42,185 bases of DNA from Hutsoniella sourekii ATCC 700629 (lineage in GTDB: Bacteria > Bacillota > Bacilli > Lactobacillales > Aerococcaceae). The notes under the pieces are model-generated. The model searched no databases and was not told where the DNA came from. It saw nothing but the letters and a program-made list of their open reading frames with translations. The DNA is taken from positions 1 through 42,185 of the forward strand of contig NZ_JADD01000017.1 of the NCBI RefSeq assembly GCF_000518205.1. The letters run 5' to 3'. Position numbers and translations under genes: made by a program. Numbering within the stretch: position 1 is the stretch's first letter; every line of letters begins with the position of its first letter. Below, in pieces: positions 26,714 through 38,920 of the stretch.

Positions 26714-28612
26714 ATGAAGTGTCCAAATTGCGGTCGTCATGTCAGAAGTAAGAATCAATGTGCCCATTGTGGGTATAAATTTGATCAAGAAGATGTTAAA
26801 GAATTCAAAATTGATCCGATAGAGACCCCGCCGGTATCGTCATCACCTAGACCGGAAGTGCAGTCTGAGCGAATTTATCAAGATCGCCCTAAAAAACGTT
26901 CAAGTTTTGCCTCTATTTTATGGGGGATTATTAAGTTAGTGTTAGCGATCATTTTAGTTTTTCTAGCATTCTTCTATGGGCCACGACTCATTAAGAATTT
27001 AACGGGGTCATTCCAATCTAACAATCAAGAAACTCAAGCTCCAGCTTCTGATCAGTCACTTGTTCCTTCTGACAGTGAACAAGAAGGAAATAGTTCAGTT
27101 TTATCTGAAGACTCATCTGATGTATCAAGTGAGGAAGCTGATTCCACGTCTCTTCAAGTGACGGATCAACAAGTTAACTTAGATGATTTCCCAAGAATCA
27201 CGGTTGAATTAACCTTTAATAAGGACTTAGATGAAGTTGACCGTGAGACCTTCCAGTTTGACCTTGAAACTGAAGGTACTCAGTCTTCGTTTGGCCAAGA
27301 TTATTCATTGGTTAAAGAGAACAATAAGCTAATCTTGACTTATAATAATCCGGCTGCTGATCTTGTAAGTGCAAAAGAACAGGAACAAGTCCTTTCTATT
27401 AAGGATAAAGATAGCCAATTTAGCCATCAAGTCAGCTATAAATTGCCAGCAAGTTCTCTAGATGAGGAATTGGTCAAGCAAGTTAATGAATCGTTGAACA
27501 GCAAAATAGATGAACAGGCTGACCTGTCTGCTGTCGTGACTCGGGCAGGTTCAACATCACCAATTGTTTACAATGATCAATCGGTTGCCAGTGATAATCT
27601 TATTTCTTGGTTTGTCGTGACTCGGGTCTTAGAAGCAGTTGAAGCCGATGAGTTGACGCTGGAATCGCCTATATCAGTTACTGACGGACTTAAAGCCACG
27701 GGGGATGAAGGAGAACTTGCTTCAATGACCGAGGGCGAGGAAGTAACTGTTCAATATTTAATTGAGCAAGCGATTACTCAACAAGACCCATCTGCATTGA
27801 ATCATTTAATTCAAACTGTTGGGGGTCCAAATCAATTTAACCTATGGTTAAACGAATCGAAATATTTTGCTACTAGAATTACTGAGCCTCTTAGTCTTAA
27901 TGAGACAGGAGAAGTTGAAGGAGCGACAACTAGTGCGCAAGATTTGGCCTACCTACTGACTCAGCTAGCTAGTGATCAATTAGTGTCACCAGAGCTTGAT
28001 CAAAGATTTAAGGAATTAGCCGGTCAAACCCCAGAGACGGCCAAGTATCCAAATCAAGCAGTTGAAGCCGTAGAATCAAGAGCTGAAGTCGCTACTTCGG
28101 ATTCTAATGCTAGTCATCAATACTACTCTGGTATCATTTCAACAGCAGACCAAGATTATATTATTGTTATCCTAGCTAGCAACTACCCAGATCCTGAAGC
28201 CATTGTGCCGTCAATAGCAGAATCCCTGCATGAAATTCTAAGTTATCAAATAACAGGTCAAGCCCCAGAGGTAACCGTGGAATCATCTAGTCAGGAAAGT
28301 CAGGAAGCCTCCTCTTCTCAAGTGGAAGCTCCCGTTGAACAACCAGTTGCTCCCGAACCGGCACCTGCACCCGCTCCAACTCCAAGTTATGAGCAACCTC
28401 AAGCTCCAGAAGCTGGTTACCAAGGGCAGCAAGGGCAATACGGTCAGGCTGGAACTCCTGGAAATAATGGTTATTCGATGCAAGATGTTCAAGGCCAAGA
28501 GGGTCAGGTTTACTTACCGAATGTTGGGCCAATTGTCGATCCTAATACGGGTCAAGAGCGTCCAGCTACTTGGTTCTTTGATCAACCATCAAACACCTAC
28601 AAGTATTACTAA
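26714..28612 (+). CDS. zinc-ribbon membrane protein with degenerate beta-lactamase-like domain
   Basis: A 632-aa protein. Seen in order: a cytoplasmic zinc ribbon (C3-x2-C6 and C16-x2-C19), a basic linker, one TM (about 64-88), a Ser/Glu/Gln-rich extracellular linker, a domain at about 150-245, a penicillin-binding/beta-lactamase-like domain (about 250-520), and a Pro/Gln/Ser-rich tail with repeated Pro-Ala and Gly-Gln units. In the lactamase-like part SDNLISWFVV stands where SxxK is expected and QDPSALN where SDN is expected, so the catalytic Ser-Lys pair appears lost. It may bind peptidoglycan without cutting it, or act as a sensor. The RBS GAGGAGG precedes ATG 26714. Flanked by a terminator downstream, so it is probably monocistronic. 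Function unknown. Confidence 0.65.
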   Translation: MKCPNCGRHVRSKNQCAHCGYKFDQEDVKEFKIDPIETPPVSSSPRPEVQSERIYQDRPKKRSSFASILWGIIKLVLAIILVFLAFFYGPRLIKNLTGSFQSNNQETQAPASDQSLVPSDSEQEGNSSVLSEDSSDVSSEEADSTSLQVTDQQVNLDDFPRITVELTFNKDLDEVDRETFQFDLETEGTQSSFGQDYSLVKENNKLILTYNNPAADLVSAKEQEQVLSIKDKDSQFSHQVSYKLPASSLDEELVKQVNESLNSKIDEQADLSAVVTRAGSTSPIVYNDQSVASDNLISWFVVTRVLEAVEADELTLESPISVTDGLKATGDEGELASMTEGEEVTVQYLIEQAITQQDPSALNHLIQTVGGPNQFNLWLNESKYFATRITEPLSLNETGEVEGATTSAQDLAYLLTQLASDQLVSPELDQRFKELAGQTPETAKYPNQAVEAVESRAEVATSDSNASHQYYSGIISTADQDYIIVILASNYPDPEAIVPSIAESLHEILSYQITGQAPEVTVESSSQESQEASSSQVEAPVEQPVAPEPAPAPAPTPSYEQPQAPEAGYQGQQGQYGQAGTPGNNGYSMQDVQGQEGQVYLPNVGPIVDPNTGQERPATWFFDQPSNTYKYY

Positions 28613-28632
28613 TTATCAGATATGACATTATT

Positions 28633-28677
28633 AGACAGACTCTTTCATCAATGAATGATTGTGAGGGTCTGTCTTTT
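28633..28677 (+). terminator. hairpin terminator
   Basis: AGACAGAC (28633-28640) pairs with GTCTGTCT (28667-28674), then TTT. It ends the zinc-ribbon gene. Confidence 0.75.
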
Positions 28678-28772
28678 AGTATCTATCGCTGTGCTAAGCA
28701 TAGAGGTTCGACTTGTATAATTAACCCATAAGGTGTAAAATGTAATTAAAATACACATAAAGGGTGATTAAA

Positions 28773-29309
28773 ATGAATGAAGCATTTAGAGAACTTATTT
28801 TACATGCTATTAACGAACGTTATATCAGTGAGAAAGCGTTCTATTCTGAAACCTTAGGGATTTCCGCTCAGAGTTGGGACCGTTGGAAAAAGGGAGAACA
28901 AGGATTAAAATTTGAAAATATTCAAAAACTCTCTACTTTGTTTACGGACTATGAGTGGATGTTGGTGCAAAAGGTTGTTCGTAATGCTGAATTTATTTCA
29001 AATATTATGGCTAATCCTATCTCTGAGTATGCTTATTTAAAATATCAAATTGCTCGTAAATGGATGAATAATGGAGTTGCTTACGTTGAGTGGGTTAAAA
29101 CCGATGCTAATGAAGAAGATAGCCTTCGGAAATCTAACCACGTTGTTCTTCGCCTAGTAGCTGATTATAACTTCTGGGGATACAGTGATGTGATCGAATT
29201 TCGCTTGCCAGGAGTTATTCAACAAGAGATTGGTCATGACCAAGTACGCCTGCTCCAGTGGTTTGATGATGAGACAGGAAAGTTACAACATAATAACAAT
29301 GACTATTGA
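28773..29309 (+). CDS. small HTH-type protein of unknown function
   Basis: A 178-aa soluble protein. The N-terminal part (about 8-50) resembles a short HTH: an ISEKAFYSETLGISAQSWDRWKKG stretch reads as helix-turn-helix with a recognition helix around SAQSWDRWKKGEQG. The remainder (about 60-170) is unassigned, with aromatic-rich strands and no catalytic motif I can name. ATG 28773 lies 8 nt after AAAGGG; an in-frame GTG at 28764 overlaps that site. It has its own likely promoter (TATAAT at 28716-28721, no clear -35). A DNA-binding regulator is plausible. Confidence 0.55.
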   Translation: MNEAFRELILHAINERYISEKAFYSETLGISAQSWDRWKKGEQGLKFENIQKLSTLFTDYEWMLVQKVVRNAEFISNIMANPISEYAYLKYQIARKWMNNGVAYVEWVKTDANEEDSLRKSNHVVLRLVADYNFWGYSDVIEFRLPGVIQQEIGHDQVRLLQWFDDETGKLQHNNNDY

Positions 29310-29389
29310 TAGCTTGTCTCCTGCTTGACTAAAAACTGATAAAGCTTATCATAGGACTGAGAAGAATTTTTTAAGACAGTGGGGGGCAA

Positions 29390-30055
29390 ATGGTTAAGAA
29401 AAAGAAGTCAAAAAAGAAAAATAAATGGGTTAAATGGTGGCAAAAGTTTAAACCCCGTTTCTTGCAGAGGCTTGGGCTTGTCTCCTTGTTTTTGCTGATA
29501 TTTATTGCTCTACTATCTTTTCTAGTATTCAAATTTTGGCAGTACGGTCAAGAGGCTTATCAAGACCGTGTCGAACTAGAGGCCAAGCAAGGTTTTATTG
29601 AAGAATTAGCTCCTACAGCTCAAAGTCTTCAAAGACAATACGGTGTCTTAGCGAGTATTTCGCTGGCTCAGGCGGCACTTGAATCAGACTTTGGAAGAAG
29701 TGAATTAGCGAGTGATTATTATAATTTGTATGGCGTTAAGACTGATGCTGATGACCCAGATAAGGTGGCCTTTAATACCATGGAATTTGTCGATGGAGAA
29801 TGGATTGAAATAACGGATTACTTCAAAGTCTATCCAAGTTGGCAGGCTTCAATGGCTCAACATGCTGAGTTGATTCATTATGGAACCAGTTGGGACCCTA
29901 ATTACTACCAATTAGTTAAGGATGGAAAGACCTATCAAGAGCAGGCTTCCGGCTTGCAGGAAGCTGGTTATGCAACCGATCCTACCTACGCTAATAAGAT
30001 TGTTGAAATGATTGAAGCTTGGTCCTTGGATCAATATGATCAGCCGGTTAAATAA
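29390..30055 (+). CDS. membrane-anchored GH73-type glucosaminidase
   Basis: A 221-aa peptidoglycan hydrolase. Seen: a very Lys-rich start, one TM (about 29-50), then a glucosaminidase (GH73, LytG/Auto-like) domain with LAQAALESDFGRSELA containing the catalytic Glu98, followed by YYNLYGVK, FKVYPSWQASMAQHAELI and GYATDPTYANKI, the usual GH73 order. It should cleave N-acetylglucosaminyl bonds in peptidoglycan at the outer membrane face. There are no LysM or SH3 repeats; the TM replaces them as anchor. The ribosome site is an unusual G-run (GGGGGG). Confidence 0.85.
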   Translation: MVKKKKSKKKNKWVKWWQKFKPRFLQRLGLVSLFLLIFIALLSFLVFKFWQYGQEAYQDRVELEAKQGFIEELAPTAQSLQRQYGVLASISLAQAALESDFGRSELASDYYNLYGVKTDADDPDKVAFNTMEFVDGEWIEITDYFKVYPSWQASMAQHAELIHYGTSWDPNYYQLVKDGKTYQEQASGLQEAGYATDPTYANKIVEMIEAWSLDQYDQPVK

Positions 30056-30128
30056 ATTTTGTCGCCAGCATTTATAAATTATGATAGAATAGACGCATTC
30101 ACAAGTATCATAGAAGAGGAGTGAGCAA

Positions 30129-31259
30129 ATGTCTCAGAGACACTATCCTGGTGAAACGCTGGGTATAATTGGCTCTTCGGTTGCTTCTGCTTTGCTTGCT
30201 CAATCAGCTGGCAAATTAGGCTACCGAGTGGCCAGTTTGGTGACCCATCCTGATAATCCTGTGCGCCAGTTTGCTAGTTGGCAGACAGTGGTTGACCAGT
30301 ATGATGAACAAGCGCTTAAGTTTTTTGGTGGAAGAATAGATGTTGTGACTGCAGAAGTGGGCTTATTAAATAACTTAGATCTACAGCTACTGGAGTCCCT
30401 CACGGACCTAGCTTTATCTGAGAATTTAATGGCCATGACGACAGACCGCTTGATTGAGAAAGCATTCTTGGATCGTAATAAATTCTTGGTGGCTCCTTTC
30501 TCTTTGATTACAAATCGTAGAGACCTGGAAGAGGCTGTGGAAATAATCGGTTTTCCTGCTATCTTGAAGACCACCCAGCGCCATGTTAGCGATGCCCAAG
30601 ATCATCTGATGATTTATGGACCAGAAGACTTTCCTGATGCTGAAGCAAAGTTGGAACGAGGAGCCTGTTTGTTGGAAGCTTGGATTCCCAGTGAGAAGGT
30701 GGCTTCGGTTACGATAGTTCGCAATGAGCGTGGGGAGCGGTTAACCTATCCAGTGTTTGAAAAGTTGGCCTTGGATGATGATATTGTTCAGGTTCGGTAT
30801 CCGGCTAATATCCATCCCGTAGTTGAAGGAGAGATGATTCGAATCAGTGAATCAATTGCTGATTTAGTCGGCCTTTCTGGGGCTATTACGGTTAATTTTT
30901 TAATTACTTCGGCTTCGGTTGTCTATGTAGCCGGAGTGAGTACGGGCCTTTCTCAGGAAGCAATGTTTACCATTGGCTCTACTTCGCTTTCGCATTTCGA
31001 AGCTAGCGTGCGAGCAATTATGGGACTTCCACTTCCGGAGCTAAGGATTTCAACCAAGGCAGCGATTGCTTACCCCTTATCGATTTTGGATCTAGAGGCA
31101 GTGATGACCCAGTTGATGCTTCGGACAGATTGGGGCTTCGCCTTATTTAATTCAACAGGAGCCAGTGAACTCCATTTGACTGGCCAAGTGATTGTGACAG
31201 GGGATAGCATTGAATCGTGTGAGCGACAAGTTGAAATCACTAATCTTCTAGCCAAGTAA
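30129..31259 (+). CDS. PurK-like ATP-grasp protein, catalytic motifs lost
   Basis: A 376-aa protein with the overall layout of PurK (N5-CAIR synthase): an N-terminal Rossmann-like part starting LGIIG, a central region with TDRLIEKAFLDRNKFLVAPF and GFPAILKT, and a C-terminal region with FEASVRAIMGLPLPE. All key motifs are altered. The PurK GGGQLGRM is SSVASALL (16-23), GGYDGKGQ is near QRHVSDAQ (150-157), and NEIAPRPHNSGH is AGVSTGLSQEAM (268-279). The ATP and metal ligands are therefore missing. No other purine gene is near; pcrA follows after a terminator. It is probably not a working PurK; a regulatory or structural role is a guess. Confidence 0.65.
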   Translation: MSQRHYPGETLGIIGSSVASALLAQSAGKLGYRVASLVTHPDNPVRQFASWQTVVDQYDEQALKFFGGRIDVVTAEVGLLNNLDLQLLESLTDLALSENLMAMTTDRLIEKAFLDRNKFLVAPFSLITNRRDLEEAVEIIGFPAILKTTQRHVSDAQDHLMIYGPEDFPDAEAKLERGACLLEAWIPSEKVASVTIVRNERGERLTYPVFEKLALDDDIVQVRYPANIHPVVEGEMIRISESIADLVGLSGAITVNFLITSASVVYVAGVSTGLSQEAMFTIGSTSLSHFEASVRAIMGLPLPELRISTKAAIAYPLSILDLEAVMTQLMLRTDWGFALFNSTGASELHLTGQVIVTGDSIESCERQVEITNLLAK

Positions 31260-31298
31260 TGTTTGGTGATTTATAACAGGTATTGAGAAATTCAAGAG

Positions 31299-31332
31299 AA
31301 CCACAGTAAGTTATAACTTACTGTGGTTTTTT
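31299..31332 (+). terminator. perfect-palindrome terminator
   Basis: A 30-nt perfect palindrome (31299-31328), arms AACCACAGTAAGTTA and its complement, followed by a T run to 31332. Confidence 0.88.
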
Positions 31333-31374
31333 GTAAGGAGAATGGCGTAATAAAAAGAAGGTAAAGAGAAAAAA

Positions 31375-31403
31375 TTTACATCTAGAATAGCCATTGATAT
31401 AAT
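31375..31403 (+). promoter_or_regulatory. promoter of pcrA
   Basis: TTTACA (31375-31380), 17-bp spacer, TATAAT (31398-31403), 38 nt before the pcrA start. Confidence 0.7.
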
Positions 31404-31440
31404 GAAACAGTATGTTTAATTCAATATAGGAGGTCATCCG

Positions 31441-33732
31441 ATGTCTCAGTTACTTAAACAAATTGATCAGTTAAACGATAAACAAAAAGAGGCAGTCTTA
31501 ACAACCCAGGGCCCCGTTTTAATTGCTGCTGGAGCAGGTAGTGGTAAGACCCGGGTGTTAACACACCGAATTGCCTATTTGGTGCAGGAGTGTGGCGTCA
31601 ATCCCTGGAATATACTAGCCATAACCTTTACTAACAAGGCAGCCAATGAAATGAAAGAACGGGTCCAGGCACTAGTGGCTTCGGAGGCTGATAGTATTTG
31701 GGTGGCAACCTTCCATTCCATGTGCGCTCGAATATTGAGACGGGAGGCAAGTGCCGTTGGTTATGACTCCAACTTCTCGATCATTGATCAAAGTGAACAA
31801 CAAACCTTGATGAAGCAAGTTCTCAAAGACTTGAATTTAGATAGTAATCAGTTTAATTACAAGGCGATGTTAGGAATGATTGATTCCGCCAAAAATGAGG
31901 GGATAACAGCCGAAAATTATAGTTCGCAAGAAGCTAGCTTTATTGGGGATATTCAAGAGAAAATCTACCGAACTTATCAGGCTAAGTTAGTAGCCAGTAA
32001 CGCTATGGATTTTAATGACTTGTTGCTCTTGACCGTTCAGTTATTGGAAGAGAATGATGAGGTTCGGCGATTCTATCAAAATAAATTTCAATACATTCAT
32101 GTTGATGAATATCAAGATACCAATGAAATTCAATACCAATTGGTTAAGATTTTGGCGGGTCTCCATGAAAATATTTGTGTTGTGGGGGATGCTGATCAAA
32201 GTATCTATGGATGGCGAGGAGCCAACATGGAAAATATTTTAAACTTTGAAAATGACTATCCAAACGCCAAAACAATTTTATTAGAACAAAATTATCGCTC
32301 GACTCAGACGATCTTGAAGGCAGCTAATAGTGTGATTAGAAATAATACCAACCGTAAGGCAAAGGAACTTTGGTCAGATAAGGGTGACGGAGAATTAATC
32401 ACTTATTACCAAGCTGAAACAGATCAAGAAGAGGCGCGCTTTGTCATTCAGAAAATCCTTGAAATAAAAGAAGATCGAAACAAATCCTATAATGATTTTG
32501 CTATTTTATACCGGACGCAAGCGCAGTCTCGAAGTTTGGAAGAGCAATTACTCAAAGCTAATGTTCCTTACCGCGTCGTCGGCGGTCTCAAGTTCTACTC
32601 GCGTAAGGAAATTCAGGATACCTTAGCCTATTTACGTTTGATTGATAATCCTACGGATAATATCTCTTTTAACCGAATCATCAATGTTCCTAAGCGGGGA
32701 ATTGGTCAAGCGACTGTTAATAAGTTGGTTGAATTTGCCAATAGTTTAGGTCTATCCTATTCTGAAGCCGTTGAAGAGCTAGCCCACTCCAATATTACCG
32801 GTGCCGCTCGAAATAAATTAGAAGATTTTGGTCAGTTAATGAATCGCTTGCGTCAGCAAGCTGAATTCTTGCCGGTGACAGATCTAACAGAAGCTATCTG
32901 GGAGCAGACAAACTATATTCAAGCGCTAAGAGAAGAAGCCAGCTTAGAATCGGCTAACAGAATTGAGAACTTGGAAGAATTTGCTTCTGTTACCAAGCAA
33001 TTCGACCAAGAGGATCATGAGCAAGTTGAGACAGACCCTGATTTTCAAGCCCAAGACAATGAGGAAAGTCAGGAAAGTCAAGCTCTGCGTCCTTTAACCG
33101 TGTTTTTAACAGATTTATCTTTGGTGACCGACCAAGAGGAAGATCAGGAAAGAGCTCAAGTCACACTGATGACGATGCATGCTGCTAAAGGATTAGAATT
33201 CCCTTATGTATTTATAGTCGGTATGGAGGAAGGATTGTTTCCATTGAGTCGTGCCATGGAACAAGAAGAAGAGTTAGAAGAAGAGCGACGCTTGGCCTAT
33301 GTTGGTATGACTCGAGCGGAGGAAGAGCTCTTCTTATCAGCTAGTAACAATCGTCTGCTCTATGGTCGCTACCAGCGTAATTTACCAAGCCGCTTTATTG
33401 ATGAAATTGATTCTAAGCTCATCCAGGGGATGCGACCGGCTTTTCAATCAGCGATTAAGATTGGTTCCAAAAATCCCTATAAGCGACAGTCGGGCAAACG
33501 AGTCAATCTCCAAGGGCAACGGCCGAACGCATCCACAATCACTTTGTCTAAGAATAAAACGGCCAACGCTGAATCGTGGACTGTAGGTGATAAAGTAGAC
33601 CACAAGGCCTGGGGTGAAGGGACGATCGTTCAAGTTTCTGGAGAGGGAGACAACCAGACCTTATCAATCGCCTTTCCAGATCAAGGCATCAAAGAATTAC
33701 TAGCTAGCTTTGCTCCTATTCGTAAACTTTAA
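31441..33732 (+). CDS. pcrA: ATP-dependent DNA helicase PcrA (UvrD/Rep family)
   Basis: A 763-aa superfamily 1 3'-5' helicase used in DNA repair and rolling-circle plasmid replication. Seen: N-terminal Q-motif (LNDKQKEAV), Walker A AGAGSGKT, motif Ib TFHSMC, Walker B VDEYQDTN, motif III VGDADQSIYGWRGA, motif IV QNYRST, motif V TMHAAKGLEF and motif VI VGMTRAEEEL, then a C-terminal Tudor-like segment (VGDKVDHKAWGEG) that binds RNA polymerase. The RBS is AGGAGG. First of the conserved pcrA-ligA-camS-gatCAB order. Confidence 0.96.
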   Translation: MSQLLKQIDQLNDKQKEAVLTTQGPVLIAAGAGSGKTRVLTHRIAYLVQECGVNPWNILAITFTNKAANEMKERVQALVASEADSIWVATFHSMCARILRREASAVGYDSNFSIIDQSEQQTLMKQVLKDLNLDSNQFNYKAMLGMIDSAKNEGITAENYSSQEASFIGDIQEKIYRTYQAKLVASNAMDFNDLLLLTVQLLEENDEVRRFYQNKFQYIHVDEYQDTNEIQYQLVKILAGLHENICVVGDADQSIYGWRGANMENILNFENDYPNAKTILLEQNYRSTQTILKAANSVIRNNTNRKAKELWSDKGDGELITYYQAETDQEEARFVIQKILEIKEDRNKSYNDFAILYRTQAQSRSLEEQLLKANVPYRVVGGLKFYSRKEIQDTLAYLRLIDNPTDNISFNRIINVPKRGIGQATVNKLVEFANSLGLSYSEAVEELAHSNITGAARNKLEDFGQLMNRLRQQAEFLPVTDLTEAIWEQTNYIQALREEASLESANRIENLEEFASVTKQFDQEDHEQVETDPDFQAQDNEESQESQALRPLTVFLTDLSLVTDQEEDQERAQVTLMTMHAAKGLEFPYVFIVGMEEGLFPLSRAMEQEEELEEERRLAYVGMTRAEEELFLSASNNRLLYGRYQRNLPSRFIDEIDSKLIQGMRPAFQSAIKIGSKNPYKRQSGKRVNLQGQRPNASTITLSKNKTANAESWTVGDKVDHKAWGEGTIVQVSGEGDNQTLSIAFPDQGIKELLASFAPIRKL

Positions 33733-33770
33733 AGAGAATGATGGAAAGCAATGCTAGAGAAGAAAAATCA

Positions 33771-33779
33771 TGCTATAAT
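33771..33779 (+). promoter_or_regulatory. extended -10 promoter of ligA
   Basis: TGCTATAAT, an extended -10, 36 nt before the ligA start, in the 82-nt gap after pcrA. It suggests ligA can be transcribed apart from pcrA. Confidence 0.45.
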
Positions 33780-33790
33780 GACTGAGATAG

Positions 33791-37046
<3,256 letters not shown>

Positions 37047-37066
37047 GTCACTTAAATAGAATAGCT

Positions 37067-37094
37067 TTGCAAATAAAGGGACTTAGTATAAAAT
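37067..37094 (+). promoter_or_regulatory. candidate promoter of gatCAB
   Basis: TTGCAA (37067-37072), 16-bp spacer, TAAAAT (37089-37094), in the 108-nt gap before gatC. Confidence 0.35.
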
Positions 37095-37154
37095 TTAAGA
37101 TAGACCGTAGCCAAGCTAGCTTGGACGAACGACAGACAGAAAGAAGGAATTAAC

Positions 37155-37451
37155 TTGATTACAAAAGAGGAATTAAAGCAAATTGCGCAAGTAGCAAAAT
37201 TTGATTTTTCTGATGATGATTTAGATATGATGTACGAAGATATCAATGCAACCATCGAATTGATCCAGAATTTAAAGGAAGTTGATACTGAAGGTGTTCA
37301 ACCCACATTTTATGGTAATGCTAATCATGACGTTTACCGCGAAGATAAAGCGGTTGATAGCGGTAAACGTGATCGCTTATTAGCTAATGCACCCGATAGT
37401 GATGAAGGTTACATCCGTGTTCCAGTAATCTTAGAAACAGAGGAGGCTTAA
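37155..37451 (+). CDS. gatC: Asp/Glu-tRNA amidotransferase subunit C
   Basis: A 98-aa subunit that stabilises GatA-GatB. Seen: VAKFDFSDDDL, an acidic helical middle, and the C-terminal RDRLLANAPDSDEGYIRVPVILE tail typical of GatC. The start is TTG, supported by GAAGGA 6 nt upstream and the correct N-terminus of the family. gatA begins 1 nt after its stop. Confidence 0.93.
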   Translation: MITKEELKQIAQVAKFDFSDDDLDMMYEDINATIELIQNLKEVDTEGVQPTFYGNANHDVYREDKAVDSGKRDRLLANAPDSDEGYIRVPVILETEEA

Positions 37452-37452
37452 G

Positions 37453-38907
37453 ATGACTCAATTTCCAACTACTATTACAGCAATGAAGCAAGGACTCAAA
37501 GCCGGCGAATTTACAGCTGTTCAATTGACTGATCATGTCTATCAATTAATCGAAGAAAGAGATAGTAAAATAAAAGGTTTCTTAACTTTGAATAAGGAAG
37601 AAGCGCTTAAAGAAGCCGAAGCGGCAGATCAAAGAGGGTACGGCGAGGATGCCCCGCTATTAAACGGTATCCCTATTGCAATAAAGGATAATATCTTAAC
37701 AGATGGTTTAAAGACTACAGCAGCTAGTAAGATGCTAGAAAACTTTATTCCAACTTATGATGCGACCGTTATCAGAAAGCTGAAAGAAGCTGGTGCTGTC
37801 ATCATTGGTAAAGTCAATATGGATGAATTTGCCATGGGTGGGTCCAGTGAAACTTCCTACTTCCATGAAACTCATAATCCTTGGAACCTAGACCGGGTGC
37901 CTGGTGGTTCTTCCGGTGGTTCTGGCGCAGTGGTTGCTAGCCGTCAGGTTCCCGGAGCCTTGGGAACGGATACAGGAGGTAGTGTTCGTAATCCAGCTGC
38001 TTATAATGGGGTTGTAGGAATGAAGCCTACTTATGGAACGGTCTCTCGCTTTGGAGCGATTGCTTTTGGATCAAGTTTGGATCAAGTGGGGCCTATTACA
38101 ACCACTGTTGAAGATAATGCCTTGTTATTGGAAGCTATAGCTGGTACTGATCCAGCCGATATGACCACTCTCCCAGATCTAGATACTAATTTCTCAGCTA
38201 AGATTGGCCAATCTCTAGAAGGGCTTAAGATAGCCTATCCTGTAGAATTCCAATCTGACAAGATTGATCCTGAGATCAAGGCAGCTGTTGATGAGGCAGT
38301 TGAGTTCTTCCGTTTACAAGGAGCGATCGTTGAAGAGGTGTCTCTAGAACATATTCGCTTAGGAATTTCTGTCTATTATGCTGTTTCGTCAGCTGAAGGA
38401 GCTTCTAACCTACAACGGTTCGACGGTATTCGTTATGGTTACCGTTCGCCAAATGCACGTGACTTAGACGATATTTATGTGATGAGCCGGTCAGAAGGCC
38501 TTGGTGATGAAGTGAAGAGACGGATTATGATCGGTACTTATTGCCTAGGTGAAGAAGTCTATGAAGATATCTACTTACAAGCGGCTAAGGTTAGAACCTT
38601 AACTAAAGAAGATTTCTCACAAGTTTTTGCTGACTATGATTTAATTATTGGCCCAACGACGACATCTGTTGCTTTTGAGTTTGGATCCAAGCAAGATCCG
38701 GTGGAAATGTATGTGGCTGACTTATTGACGGTTCCAGCTAATATTGCCGGATTACCAGCAATCTCTATACCTGCAGGATTTAACAGTGAAGACATGCCAA
38801 TTGGTCTACAAATTATGGGACCAGCTCGTGGCGAAGCCGTTATCTATCAAGCAGCTGCAGCATATGAACATGCTCATAGTGACGCCTATCAAGCACCAGA
38901 ATTATAG
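37453..38907 (+). CDS. gatA: Asp/Glu-tRNA amidotransferase subunit A
   Basis: A 484-aa amidase that releases ammonia from glutamine for tRNA-dependent Asn/Gln synthesis. Seen: the catalytic triad Lys in PIAIKDNI, Ser in [12 protein letters not shown], and the bridging Ser in the signature GGSSGGSGA. Full length; gatB starts 13 nt after the stop. Confidence 0.96.
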   Translation: MTQFPTTITAMKQGLKAGEFTAVQLTDHVYQLIEERDSKIKGFLTLNKEEALKEAEAADQRGYGEDAPLLNGIPIAIKDNILTDGLKTTAASKMLENFIPTYDATVIRKLKEAGAVIIGKVNMDEFAMGGSSETSYFHETHNPWNLDRVPGGSSGGSGAVVASRQVPGALGTDTGGSVRNPAAYNGVVGMKPTYGTVSRFGAIAFGSSLDQVGPITTTVEDNALLLEAIAGTDPADMTTLPDLDTNFSAKIGQSLEGLKIAYPVEFQSDKIDPEIKAAVDEAVEFFRLQGAIVEEVSLEHIRLGISVYYAVSSAEGASNLQRFDGIRYGYRSPNARDLDDIYVMSRSEGLGDEVKRRIMIGTYCLGEEVYEDIYLQAAKVRTLTKEDFSQVFADYDLIIGPTTTSVAFEFGSKQDPVEMYVADLLTVPANIAGLPAISIPAGFNSEDMPIGLQIMGPARGEAVIYQAAAAYEHAHSDAYQAPEL

Positions 38908-38920
38908 GAGGAAAGCAATT

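Noticed and set aside
28320-28500. Pro/Gln/Gly-rich coding tail considered as a tandem DNA repeat or CRISPR-like array
   Set aside because: Low-complexity protein sequence with no regular DNA unit or spacer pattern.
30221-30574. A 117-codon open frame on the minus strand inside the PurK-like gene
   Set aside because: No ribosome site, no recognisable domain, and fully covered by an intact plus-strand gene.
38744-38920. Longer GatB start reaching into gatA
   Set aside because: The strong ribosome site and the family N-terminus both point to ATG 38921.
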